64,000 nucleotides of DNA from Anisakis pegreffii. Taxonomy: Eukaryota > Nematoda > Chromadorea > Rhabditida > Anisakidae. Under the pieces are notes generated by a model. It was not told the origin of the DNA, ran no database searches, and was given only the letters and a program-made list of their open reading frames with translations. The position numbers were made by a program, and so were the translations under genes. This document shows positions 49,831-63,034 of this stretch, piece by piece (position 1 is the stretch's first letter; each line of letters starts with the position of its first letter). The stretch covers positions 1 through 64,000 of the forward strand of contig JAPYMA010000714.1 in the NCBI GenBank assembly GCA_035041965.1. Direction: 5' to 3'.

Positions 49831-52084
49831 TACTCTCTCCCTCCCCCCCCCTCCTCTTCCCTCAACTAACTATGAATTTTTCTCGTTCGATCTTATATCT
49901 ATAGGAAATGATCAATTTCGAGAGCTTCTTCTCAAGTATGAGTTTATCGCAGTGACTGCAGTGAGGCTATGCATAGAAGCTGAACAGTCCTTTAAGGTGC
50001 ATAGTTAAAGTCTGAGCAGGCCCAAAAGGTGTATGTCCTCAAGCTGAGGTACCCTTCAAAGCAAATATCTTCAAAGCGAAGAACCTCGCGAAAGTTTATC
50101 TCAGCGTCTGTATACCAGAATGTTTTATGATTCAAAATCTGAATAGCTGGGAAATGAATCATAAATAACACTTCAATTACAAAATGATTTACAATGCTAA
50201 CAATAATGATCAATGCACAAAATGAATGAATAAATACACAATGAGAACATCCTTGACGTAACAACATGTATACAAATCAATTAATTTACAGTCCGAAAGA
50301 ATAAATGCAAACAAAATCGATGATTCGTAAACTCGAGTCAAAAATCATCAAATTTTCATTCTTTGGATTTCAATTGTAATGGTTCAAAACTCGTAACCTG
50401 GCGCTTCCTAGCGCCTCGGTGTCGTATTTGTCTGTCATATAATTGTGGTTGCTGGTATTATCGTCGTATTCGTCTTGTTGTCCTATTAACGATATATAAT
50501 TGTCGGATCTGTTGTTTGTTGATACTGCTATGATAGCTGTTGAAAATCGATACTAAATTTTGCTCTCGTTAACATCGCGACCATATAACGCCGTTCGGCC
50601 ATCACCATCGATCTTCTTATCCAGTTACCGGTGGCAGCCAACATATCCTACCTAGAATAGAACAACGGTAAAATGTTAACAAGATGTATCATTTTCGACC
50701 ATGAATCACACTTGCTATGTTGACAAAGATACCAACATTACTATCACGCAGCTATTTGATAAGCTATTATAAATCAACACATCTGCCATTGAACATGTAA
50801 TTCTAGGCAGAATTGAATGAATACTCAATGATGGATGCATGCGATTCACCATACAATTGAATATACGTAGAATCATATTAGATTGGGAAAAGTTCGCAAG
50901 ATTTATTGACAATAAAGTCATGTAATAAGTTCCAAACCACCATGTACTAAATTAAATCACCACAAAAAATAACGCACACATAAACAGCACCACTTCACCG
51001 CACGCAACAAAAGTAAATGAGTGCTGAATGAAAACAGAAATGTTATGAACATGGCATTCACTGTGCACGATCTGCGGTGATCAATTGTTATGGCATCATC
51101 GACAGATCGATAAAATTTATAGATTGCCCATTTATGATCAGAACGAGGTGATCGACGAAGCATGCACATATTATTATGTCATACCACTAGTGGGTGAATT
51201 CTAGCATCAATGGAAAAACAATCAATGTTTCACGGATATCATTCTTTAGGTTCTTAGAAGTTGTTTCATTCCAGAATGCGAATGAAGTTCGGGAGGCATG
51301 CTAACAATGCTATTCTGAGAGGATATTATCAATTGAAAGTGTTATTGCATATCGTTATTCTCAAAACATGGTGATTTGAATGACTGCGTGAACTTCCTGG
51401 ATCTTTCGTTTGCACTGAATGGAGTCTAGATAAACTTTGGTCCTTTTCAACTAACAGTCGAGACAGAAAAAAATCAGAGGCAATGACTCAATCAGCGAAT
51501 ATAATGATAAAAATAATAATATTTATTCGCATGATTCATAACAGAACTCTTACAAAAAATTACTGTACGGCGAATATACTGTCCCAAATATTGCTGGGGA
51601 GGAATGAAGGATTGAAAAACAGGTAGAAGAAAATAACAATTTAAATACATTATCACACAATGGCAGCGATATCATATCAGCGAATCAGTCGATAATACCG
51701 TATTTGTAATCTATCATATTAGACCGACATTCAAACCCCAGATTTAATTTAATCTCATAGTTGGCTCCTACAAACAGATCAATCTAATACCGCCGTGTAC
51801 GCCAGCACAGTGAAATACATATATCGATTAAGCGTCAGATTAGCTCATCGTTCAAAGAGTAATTAATGAGTTTGTTCTGAGGTTATATCACAACTACCCT
51901 CAGACGATGACCTATCTCATCGTGCGTTTAGCGTGCAAAACAGCTGACTTCCGTTCATCACATATGTTCTTCATCATTGATTATTCGATCACATCGATAG
52001 TTTATTCATCAGTCAACTGTTCAATCGCTGGCGTAATCATATGGTCGCTTGGGAAGCTATTCAGTGTTTATATTTACATCAATA
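49831..52084. other. Spacer before legumain A
   Basis: It opens with a polypyrimidine tract (CTCCCTCCCCCCCCCTCC, about 49838-49862). Otherwise it is AT-rich, with no supportable exon on either strand. Confidence 0.5.
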
Positions 52085-55000
52085 ATGACTTGTATTTCAC
52101 ATCTGATTACATTGTTATTAACCTTTCCTGTTGTTGCAACACTTCAAGCAAACTATATTTCAGCGGAGTCATCCTTAAAGTAAGTATTCGACTTAAAAAG
52201 CCTGAAATTTTTAAACATAACAACTCAAGAAAATTTTATATCCTGTTTGAACAAAAGCATTTTCTGATTTGGTTTTCTTAATCAAGTCAGAAATCATACC
52301 TTTAAGAGTGTCAAATGATGCTGAGGAGTTGGTTCAGCCGAAGATATGGGCTCTCATTGCTGCTGGCTCCTACGACTGGATCAATTATCGTCATCAGGTT
52401 AGCACTTTTAAGAATTTTTTGAAGACTACTTCGTTTACAGATACTTGTCCTCTGTCCCAAGCAAAACATTAAGAACACCTATGGCATACCTCAAAACTTC
52501 TTGAGGCGATGTGCAATCTCTCTCGCCTTGCCATGATCCACTATATTGAAGAGATCAGTGGAAACTGGGAGATTTTATTATGCACTTATTCCTGCATTTC
52601 TTATGCGTTTTGTACGTATTGCAATGTATGCACATTCCACTTGCTGTGCAATCATCTTGTGCTTTATTAGTCGGCATGTATCAGTTTTTTAATGAACCTT
52701 TGTGCTGAATGAATAGAGTGAAATAAAATGAAATTGCTAGATGTTTTGCTTGCGAGGCATATAAAATAACATTGATTTCGGTTACCACTTCCATTAGATT
52801 CATCCATACAACACTTCCTTCGCGTAAATCAATTCTGTTTAAGAACTGGAATGCTGAACGCTGAGAGGATCTTTCGTAATGAATTAAAGACTAAAAGATC
52901 ATTTTGAATGTTCTTTGTTGCAGGCAGATGCATGCCATGCCTTTCACCTTTTCAAGAGTCATGGCATACCCGAAGAACGTATCATCTTAATGATGTACGA
53001 TGATATCGCTTATCACAAAAGGTAAACTTGTCATCAAACCGCTCATCGCTGTGACGGATGTAATCCTGTTAAGAACTCGACCATTAATGATGAAGCACTT
53101 GACGCATTTTATGGCTTTATTATTTTCTGGATTCTTCAAGAATTGATGGTTGATTGACACAATTCAATCATTTAACCATAAATAAAAACCAGTTTGATCA
53201 ACTATCTTCGCTGGTTCTATCTTTACTTCAGTTTGAAGTTTAGGACAAAAGCAGCAGTTTTTGAATAAATTCTTTGAAATTTAATTTCAACGATGATATC
53301 AGATAGTTTCAGTAATCCCAATCCCGGTGTGATTATTAATCAACCGAACGGTTCGAATGTTTATGAGGGAGTTCGTGTTGACTATCGAGGCAATGATGTA
53401 ACTCCGGAAAATTTCTTAGCGATCCTCCAAGGAGATATGAAATCTGTGAGAGGTGGCAGCGGGCGTGTAATTGCAAGTTCAGCAAGTGATCATATTTTCG
53501 TTTATTTCGTCGATCATGGAGCGACGGGCTTGATTCAATTTCCCAACTCGATTGTATGTGCCTCTTTTTAAGCATTTTTCAAAAAATGCCTCAAAGTTTC
53601 CGATTTTGAAATTTTCTGTCTCATCCATTCAGGAAATAGTACATTCCTCGTACAATTCCATTGTCGCCCTCAGCGCCGATTGGAGGTTCCTTTGAGTTTA
53701 CGTATTAGTGTTACATGGTGTGTGAAGAATTTATCGAATATACATAGAATTATCGCCACTGAATGAACAAACACGTTAACGCACATGAATAGTCACTGTA
53801 AATTAATTGTTAGCTAAGGAGAACTTTAGGATTGCGATAATCAACTCGTTTTCTTCGACATCTGGCAATACTCTGAAAAGTACGTTTAGATAAAGAGGGA
53901 ATTTTCAGCTGACGGTTAAGCAGCTGAACGATGCTCTTCGTTTGATGCATGCAAAGCATCAGTATAAGCGAGTTGTATTCTTTATGGAGGCATGCGAAGG
54001 TGGTTCCATGTTCAACAATATTCTGCCAAAAAACATCAACGGTAATTTCTGAACTTTTGCATTTATGCAGCTTGAAGCAAGTGTTGTTTTGAACCAGTTT
54101 TATTGATTCATTTAATACCATTATATTCTATCTTACTGTTCAGCTTTTAGTTTATGCAGTAACGTCTGCAAATGAAAAAGAAAGTGCGTGGGCATGCTAT
54201 TGTGATAATGATCGTGAGGGTTTACCGTGTTTGGGTGACGTTTTCTCAGTGAGTTGGATGGGTAATGCTGACAGTGTAAGTGCATTCGTCTAATAATTCT
54301 ATGCCTCTTGAATCGAACTGATATGAAGTTTGGATGCAGTAGCCATGACAGCGATAGCAAATGTTATGGAAATGATTATAAGGCAAATAGATTTTATACC
54401 AAAAGACCAAATAATCGTTCCTAGCTAATTTTGGTATGCTGATTACAAATCTACAATTAAATTCGTTCTATGCTGATTAGGTTTTGCGCAAAATGCAAAT
54501 GAGGCACTGCTGTTATTCCACAACATTTTTCAACGTATCTGTTTGAAACAGCAGCTATGATGGGAATTTAACTGCGGTGCGGTGGCTATCGTAATGTACA
54601 TGTGAAATTGGTCATGACTCATGAGATCGTGGCATACCCTATCCTACAAACTAGGTTCATTGCTCTTACATTAGTTGCTTTATCCACAACGAACATAGTC
54701 AGGAATGATCTTTCAGAGAGATTTGAAATCAGAAAAACTAAAAACTCAAGTAGAAATTGCACGAGAGGCCACTACATCGAGTCATGTAATGGAGTACGGT
54801 AATATGTCAATCGGCAACTTATCTGCTGCTAACTTCGAAGGATCGAAACCAGTATTCGCCGATTCACTTCAACCAAAAAAGGTAGTGCAACCAGAAACTA
54901 TCGCTCTCACGATTTTTTCGAATTTTTGAGTTTAAAAAGATTTTACAAATCCGAAGTGAATAACAATTCTTTTGATGAAAAGAAATGCGTGAATGAATGG

Positions 55001-56245
55001 AGTGTAATGTATTCAAGGAAGCGAATATGTTCAACAAATGAATATTTGATTGCAATTCTTTAAAGTTGAGGAGAGATGAAGTGAGATGAAAAGATAATTT
55101 CTATCCAGTTGAACAAGCAACTGCTACGTTAATTAGCATCGATCAAAGACACATTTGAATAGTTTTTTGAGGCATTCAGCCACTTTGCAGCATCAGTACT
55201 TTTCAAGTATCTGTAAAGTCATTACAGACCATAATCTCCTCGATTATGCCAGTCCGTGAAATTCCATTTATAACTCTTAAAAGGAAACTGAGAACGCTTC
55301 GAAAGTCACATGAAAGATCTGCTCTCAGGCATCAAATAAAAATCATGTTAATGGTTAGTTAACGGATCTTATTTATCACTAGCGTTCTTCTTAAAATCAT
55401 ACAACCCAGTACGCGGATAAGTCTTTTTTATCTAGAAGAAGTTCCTGAACTGATTCAGAATGTTTCAGCAGAATTATTGATCGCAAGAAGTGAACAATCC
55501 ACACGGTCTGAATGGATTCTTTATGAATTCAAAAGAATAACTCGTCTCTAAACCGTGCTCTCAAACTTGTTTTCAATTTTAAGTAATTTACTGCGTTGAA
55601 ATTGTTCATATTGCCTTCAGTAATATCTGTATCAGATACCTCTGCATACTAGTCGAAAAAACACACTTAGTTGATATTTCATCAATTGAAGAGGCGGACT
55701 TATTCGAGGGAATTTAGTCTCTTATTCTGCGATTTTAGCCAGTGACTGTTGGAGGCACTATGTATAGCAAATTTCACCATATTAACCATTAGTATGGGAA
55801 TTAAGCAATTTCTAATTCTAGAAACGAACATACTTAAAAACGTTCTTCACCGAACTTGTGTCTACACTTGTGGGGGATCGATCGACACAGAAGCGTTTAC
55901 TGAATGAATATCCAGTGTCGATAACGAATTTGCATTGTTACGACGATGTCATACGAGCCTTTCATACATCGTGCTTCAACTTCAATAATGTTCGTGAATT
56001 TTCACAATGTCTTTCATATAATTTCTCATTTTCCAAGGGACTGGAAAATGGTGCAATTTTCTGAATGGAAACCATTCTTGAATTTCGATATGCTCTTAAT
56101 CGGAAGTGCTATTTTTCAGAACAGCTACGCTCTCAAATACGCTTATGTGTTGGCTAATATTTGCGAAGAACGAATTCCAACGAATATCATTCTACAAAAG
56201 CTTTTGATTCAGTGTTTAGACATCCAACATGATAATATTCATTGA
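52085..56245 (+). CDS. LGMN: Legumain A (asparaginyl endopeptidase, family C13)
   Basis: Exons 52085-52179, 52307-52397, 52924-53021, 53313-53553, 53909-54041, 54151-54275, 54717-54881, 55228-55353, 55822-55989 and 56120-56245 join in phase to 455 aa. Legumains cleave after Asn in lysosomes or gut lumen and activate other proteases. A signal peptide occupies about residues 1-18. Catalytic elements are present: Asn58 in WINYRHQ, His163 in VDHGATG and Cys204 in MEACEGGS. The C-terminal prodomain is retained, ending in a helical Cys-containing tail. At S1-pocket positions, Arg60, His61, Glu202 and Asp249 are kept, but the Ser usual in ESSY is Ala232 (ESAW), and the residue two after the catalytic Cys is Gly, not Ser. 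The exon 2 start uses TTTAAG, chosen because it alone fits the phase of the signal-peptide exon. AATAAA lies at 56291. Confidence 0.93.
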
Positions 56246-56290
56246 CGATTGTTCTCATAAACAATATGTATTCAAACAGTTGCATTCAAA

Positions 56291-56296
56291 AATAAA
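56291..56296 (+). terminator. Polyadenylation signal of legumain A
   Basis: AATAAA lies 46 bases after the stop codon. Confidence 0.6.
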
Positions 56297-56368
56297 ATGT
56301 TTTCTTCGAAGGAGGGTTATACAATTCATAAATTATGCCATAGGGCAATGAGACAGTTCGTGAAGCAT

Positions 56369-56479
56369 AGTGGTTCTCCCGTTCTGGTGCTATCATAACT
56401 AATAATTGCACGGAATACTAATTTCGCGACATCCCCAAATTACCTAAAACGGGTAATTTCACTCCCTATGAGAACCACT
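56369..56479. mobile_element. Short inverted-repeat element, copy 1 (MITE-like)
   Basis: Terminal inverted repeats AGTGGTTCTC and GAGAACCACT bound about 111 bp with no coding capacity. The interior (GCACGGAATACTAATTTC, then CGGGTAATTTCACTCCCT) matches copy 2 at 57043. No target duplication is obvious. Confidence 0.55.
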
Positions 56480-57042
56480 GTCCTAGACCGTTGTGTTGCT
56501 CATTACTGCAATTGATTATGATTGCACGAAAAGCTATTGTCTGTAACACGCTCACTTCGAACTGATTTAGATAAATTCTCATTCTTTTCAGACGTGTTGT
56601 ATTCACTCTCATAGCTATTTCATGCGAATATCGTTCTCTTGATGAGTTTTTCTCATTCACTTCGTCTCATTTCACTTCACAGTTCGAATCAATATCTCAT
56701 TCTGTAGCATATACTATTTACTGGATACAATGACGAGTGTTGACAACCGAAATCAACAATACAGCAATCGAATATTATTGCTCAACAACGTTCGACAGTC
56801 AAATGATCAATTATAGAGTGTATTTGATAGAATGAGAATTTGACTTTAATTGTTGAGTAAAATGAATGAGAAATTATCAAAAGAGAACATTTTCGGTGAT
56901 AAGAGCTATAAGAGTGATTGTAGCAGCAAGGAAAAGAATGAAAACCCTGTTAGACTCGGACAAGCCACTCAGAAAATAGGAGAATCGAAGAGTGTTGCCA
57001 TCAACTAACCTCGTTTACACATCCCGGTTAAAAACACTATCA

Positions 57043-57164
57043 CAGTGGCGTTCTATCGTAACATAACAACTGCACGAAATACTGATTTCTCGATCCCTTT
57101 CATTATCCCGTGACACCTCCAAATTAACCAAAATCGGTTATTTCACCCCCTGCGAGAAGCACTG
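57043..57164. mobile_element. Short inverted-repeat element, copy 2 (MITE-like)
   Basis: It has diverged termini CAGTGGCGTTCT and AGAAGCACTG and an interior (GCACGAAATACTGATTTC, then TCGGTTATTTCACCCCCT) clearly related to copy 1. It lies in the same intergenic space between the two legumain genes. Confidence 0.5.
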
Positions 57165-58904
57165 GTTTAGCAGCTGCATCGTACAGAGAATTTATGACTA
57201 ATTCTAAGAGATTATTGGTATATCGTGCAATTTACTTTCAAAGGTCACTCTAAAAAATCCCTAGACACATATTCATTCGAGGGATCGGAATGTTGATTGT
57301 TTTAGTATGTTTCATGTTCATCTATCCGACAAAAATTGGGCAGACTAGTGGCGTACCTTAGTACCTCTGAGTTTTCTAAAAGTATGATTCGTCATAAGAT
57401 TCATTCGCATTATTGACTCAGGTGTTTCAGATGACGTTCTTATACTGTTATATCTGGAACAGTGAAGTAGTTCGTGCGTGATACTTGTAACAAGAAAGCA
57501 AAATATCAACGATATGTGGACAGACGATGAATCCAATGAAGAGCAAATTGAGGAGGAAAATCTTTCGTTCTAAGGTGTTTCTAAATGATTCTTGCTGTGA
57601 GATTTACTGCTATTTTGCTGACCTCATCAAACAAGACGAGCAATTCTTTTTGTGTGAATCGGTACATTCACTGTCATCCACGATGGTTGTGATAGATGTG
57701 ATTTGAAATAATCTGCATGTTTCTCTTCCTGTCACAAACTCATTCACTTGTTCAGATCAAGGACCGGATGCGTCCAATAGCTCATCAGCTCTGAATCTGA
57801 TGAATTCAACAACTATTGCTTCTTATCGGGCTTTCCTTCCTTCCAGATTTTCATCAATCATGGATTCAATACCATGTGCTTGTTCTTTACTGCGGTTGCA
57901 ACCTTAAAACCATTATTGTCCAATTGCTTCGTTACACCGAGTTTGTCAATTCATTCAGATGTGCGCAAAAATTCAATCAAAATTTAGCAGATATGAATCA
58001 TAATATTGTTTTCTTTATTCTATTATATTCCGTGAATGACAATTCAATTCAAAAACAGCTATATCTGTTTCGAACGTTTGTATCGAATAACACTGACTCA
58101 ATTTTCTCTCATAAACAATTATTGATGTAAACAGAAAGTGACTAATGAAAGAGATTTGCACTTTCCCGCATATAGAATTACCTCTCAACAACCAATTAAT
58201 ACCGTTTGATTTCAAAACTTGAAGTTGCAATAATATTTTTTCGTCATCAACATCATTACTTATCATAAGTTTACCATTCACTGCCTTTGTTATACGCTCT
58301 CATAATCATTCCCTTGTAATGGCACTATTCTGCAGTAAATCACTTTAACCGTATGCGCAGATCAGTTTTAGTGCATGACGTTTTGATACGTTACAAGTAA
58401 ACCGGATGTTTCAGTCCAGTTCCTTTGTATCTGATAGTGAGTGAGAAAAGCGAGCTTTTCGTGCTTTCCTCATATCTTACAATAAGTGAAATTTTTGCAT
58501 TGAAACGTTACAATCCACTTTTTTGCACCATGACAAAACATCATATGCCGCACAGAAACGTTCAATTCGGCATCATTTTGGAATAACTTCAGTACTTTCG
58601 AATAAAATAACACTGTCAATGCTTCATACTGTTTTTTTTTTTGCAATGAACATTTCGGTCTTTCATCTAACAAACTGCTCGTATCGGTACGGTCAATCCT
58701 AACGTCAATCCTAAGTTGGAGTTCTTCATTGAAGTTTCGATGCGCATTGAATGACAGTTCAGTGTCGCTCTTTAGTGAAAGGGTATTGCAAATAGAATTG
58801 ATTGTACATCTGGTTATTTTTATCAGTGTTTGAGAAGATGAATTGTGAGTCTACTGATCGTTAAAAGGGACAACGGACTGATAACGCTTATCACTATTCT
58901 CGCA
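57165..58904. other. Spacer between MITE-like copy 2 and legumain B
   Basis: No exon or RNA gene is recognised. Open frames of up to 104 codons here have no splice or homology support. Confidence 0.5.
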
Positions 58905-61900
58905 ATGAACCACTCACAGCTGGCACTTCTGCTTCTTGCTCTTCTGTATCAGTTCGCTGAACCGAGATTACTTTTCTACCGCAGACGACCAATCCGGTAT
59001 CCTTTTCCTAAATGCACTCTATTCCATTTAGAATATATGCCATCTCTGTGAAATTAGTTGCGAGTCCTAGAAATTTATCGAGCGCTTTTTGAAAAATTCA
59101 CGAAACGGTCATTCAAGAATGAGAACAAGATTCGAGTGTAACACAAACGTTGTAATGTTGATCTCTATTTTGCAGAATGCAATTCTGCATCTCAATATGA
59201 ATTATTTCCAGTGTCAGCCTCGGTTACCACTAATTCAAAACTGAGACTTCTTAATGACATCGCGCTTTTTACATAACTCTTTACTAAAACATTCTCATGT
59301 CGAAAGTTTTTGATAAGATTGTAAACATGAAGTCACAAGGTTTTCTCTTACTAAATATTGCCTCACCGAAATGCGAAATTGTATTCCATTCATCATTTTT
59401 GCCTACAATGAGAGGAACAAATTTCCTGATTTTGAAATGATGTCAGCAAGCAAATATTTGACCACTTCTAAGTTGCATTCATGAAATTGCGTTTTGTAGA
59501 CTGATCGCACCTGATACTCTGTTCTGTTTTCTAGGATCAACGCTGAACCGGAAGATGAAAGCGAGAATCATCCACGAATATGGGCACTGCTCGTCGCTGG
59601 ATCAAATGAATGGTACAATTATCGACATCAGGTGTGTTCTTACCTTCTATTAATATTGCTGTGAACTTCTTTATTGCTTGTTGCTCATCAACTCATAACG
59701 ACGGTGTTCATTAAAGCTACTGCTTATTTTCCATCAATTCTGAATGAAAATTGCTCAGAGTTGGCGATTGATTGTTATTATTAACATTCTTTTGCAATAT
59801 TATCACATTTTTAATTATTGACTGCTGATAGAAAAGTAATTCAGGCTGATGTTTGTCATGCATATCATATATTGAGACATCATGGCATACCTGAGGAACA
59901 TATTATAACGATGATGTATGATGATATTGCAAATAGTGAAAAGTAAGTACTTTCTGATCAGTGATTCTTATCAACAAGTTATAGATCGCTCATGTGAACG
60001 GTTACTTCATGCTGTTCATCGATTGATTGAATGTATCGATGATCACTTCATATGCTATCATGTTCACTGCTATGTCCTGTTAACGATCATGTGACAATAA
60101 CTCAAAGATTATTACGGTCCACTGAAATCTTTTACAGTTATTAAATCGTATTAACTGATGACATTCACGTGAATGGCCATAGCAGTTTATTTTCACATAC
60201 TCTCATCAATGATGTTTGAACCACTTTCAGCAATCCATATCCTGGTAAACTCTTCAACAGACCGCATGGACCCGATGTTTATCATGGAGTCAAGATCGAC
60301 TATAGAGAGAAAGACGTGACGCCAAGCAACTTCCTTGCGATCTTACAAGGGAATTCATCCGCCGTTAAAGGTGGCAATGGTCGAGTGATCAAGAGTAATG
60401 CACACGATCACATATTCGTTTACTTCACGGATCATGGATCTACTGGATCAGTTGCTTTCCCATATGACATTTTAAGTGCTTGCTCTGGATTGATTTTAGC
60501 ATGAACGCATTTTTTAGCCATCTATATGGCACTGAAACAAATATAAATGAGAACAACCAGATTTTCGACGAAAAGTTGCATTCACTGATAATGTTGCGAA
60601 TAACGTCATTATTTCCATTCCATTCAAATGAAAAATCAGTCATTCGATTACCACATCGTTTTGTTCATTAACTGTGATGAAAGGGCTTGTTTCGAATGTT
60701 TCACTCGTGTTTCGTGACAGTCCTTTGGAAACTTCCGTTTGAAATAATCATCCAGTGAAGATGCAAATAACTTTGCAATGTATTGTGGATCCTCATAAAT
60801 TTCAGTTGACCGCTCAAGATATGAATGTGGCATTGAAGAAGATGTATCAGCGAAGACACTTCAACCAGCTGGTCTTCTACTTGGAAGCATGCGAAAGTGG
60901 TTCAATGTTCCAAAAAATTCTCCCGAAAAATATCAGCGGTGCGCATGAACTCATCTCGTTGTCAGCAATCAAGCAATTTTTTCACGAACTGTTTATTCAT
61001 ATCTACAAATATCTTATTATTGATTCATATAACTGCTATAAGTTTTCGTAGTTTTAGTGTATGCGATAACGGCAGCTAACAGCCACGAAAGTTCATGGGG
61101 CTTTTATTGTGATAACGATATGGGTCTTCCTTGTATGGGTGATCTTTTTTCGATCAACTGGATGGAGGATTCGGATGCAGTAAGTCTCACTGAATGATAT
61201 TCGACTGCTTACAGGAATTTCCAGTGAAATGGTGATATAAAGTCAGAATGTTCTAGGATCATGATTAGTTTCGGACAGGTCCTGAGAGTACATCTGAACA
61301 TCATTCGATGTTTACTCGTTTAAATTGATAACTTTTTTGAAATCCCTTTCACTTGTCAAGGTCGAGCGACGTTTCCTTCGTTGCATGATTTTGCATTGAG
61401 TAATTACGCTTCTCAAACGATATCATCTACAAAATTCCAGGAACAACTGAACAAGGAGACTCTTAAAAGACAGTATGAGATTGTCAAAGGAAAAACCAAT
61501 ATGAGTCATGTGATGCATTACGGCGACCTTTCGATCGCTAACGAATTCGTTGCCGATTTCCAAGGATGGAAGAAGGGACCTGAACAATTCGTACCCGATT
61601 ATGAGGTCAATTAAGAGCTTTGTTCATCTAAAAGAACAATTTGCAGATGTCCATAGGTTTTAGAATTCAAAAAAAAAAATACTTACTGGCAGCGAACATC
61701 CCTTGATTACTTCCAGTCGAAGACTGGGGTGTTAACTGAACTAACGAGAATCTGAAACACTTGAATCAATGTCTACATTAATCAACGTCATCAGTTGGAA
61801 GTTAGCGTTAACGTTAACGTAAAAATTTCGTAGAACATATTGATGAAACCCAGGTGAAGATTCAAATGTGCTTCTTTCAGAAAAATGAGGGAGGCGCATG

Positions 61901-63034
61901 GCCATCGCGTGATATTCCACTGTTGATGCTTGAAAAACAGTATCAAGAGGAGGATGGCATGCATCAGAAGTTCGAAATAAGACGGCAGATTCGTAAACTT
62001 GAGCGTGTACGTTTCTTATCGCTTTGTTAATCATGAAAAACGAGCGATGAACCTTAAAGAATTGATCATTTAACTGCTTTTATCGTGGAACCGTCTTAAG
62101 TAATCAAAATTTAAAGTCAGTGTTTATCAATCCAGTGAAGGTATTTGTTTCAAATTTGCTAAAGATACCCGTGATTAAGACTGAAGCTGAAATTCAAGAT
62201 GAAATACGGTGAATGATGTTCAGTAAACATGAATAAGGAGTGGTTTATCTTTGATATATGACTTCAAAAATTTGAAGTTCAAATATATCAGTGGATTCCG
62301 TGTAATGGTTGTATTGGATTAATGGATTAGATTTGAATCGGATAAATCAACAATGCGTATCTGAATATGGAGACAATTTCAGAAGCGTGAATATTTGCAC
62401 AACTTCATGAAGAAGTTGGTGGAGAGGATCATTCATGATCCAGTGCAACAACGACGAATCCTGAACGTTCATCCTGAAACGATAAATGACTTTGAGTGCC
62501 ACGATAAATTGCTGAAAGCATTTCATAAGATTTGCTTCAACCTCGCGAAAGTAAGTTCGCTTGAGGAGAACAATTTGCTTTTGTTAACAAGTTCTGAGGC
62601 AGATTCAACGTAACAGTTGTATCTGTTGAAAATATTAAAACGTTTCAAAACAAAACGTCATAAAAAGCAACTGTTATATATTATTGAGGAAGTGTAACGA
62701 AAAGTACTTCGACACAACCGACAAAAAACCAGTTATCATCCAACAGATTTTATTCATTTAGTCAATAACTGATCTGAGATCGACTCATCAAAAATAACGA
62801 ATTAGATTGAGGACGTAGAAGTGCACCACTTTCTAGTGCAACCAGATCATTGCTCAGAATAAGTTATGAATGAAACAATTCCGTAATGAAAACAGTCGGA
62901 TATTTCAGAATCCATACGCACTCAAGTATTCATTTGTTTTCGCGAATATATGCGACGAAAACATCGATACAAATTTGATCATTGATAAGATGGAACGTCG
63001 TTGTGAAGATATCAGAATCAGCGGTATATTGTAA
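58905..63034 (+). CDS. LGMN: Legumain B (asparaginyl endopeptidase, family C13)
   Basis: Exons 58905-58996, 59535-59631, 59845-59942, 60231-60471, 60806-60938, 61058-61179, 61441-61605, 61881-62006, 62383-62550 and 62909-63034 give 455 aa, with exon lengths almost the same as in legumain A. The signal peptide is [20 protein letters not shown]. Catalytic Asn59 (WYNYRHQ), the His of TDHGSTG and the Cys of LEACESGS are intact. The S1 Ser (ESSW) and Asp (CMGD) are kept, so it looks like the canonical active paralogue. The prodomain ends FANICDEN and on to RISGIL. One oddity: the fourth intron would begin TTAAGT at 60472 where legumain A has GTATGT. Without splicing there, a stop follows 11 codons later, before the catalytic Cys. 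An in-frame alternative uses donor 60476 and an acceptor ending at 60755, adding 18 residues. Confidence 0.9.

Noticed and set aside
53631..53700. CAG acceptor-like site as start of legumain A exon 5
   Set aside because: The downstream frame does not match legumain. The acceptor ending at 53908 gives the conserved [10 protein letters not shown] segment in phase.
61381..61440. Open frame extending upstream of legumain B exon 7
   Set aside because: Starting the exon after TTCCAG at 61441 gives exact length agreement with legumain A and with known legumains, so the upstream residues are intronic.
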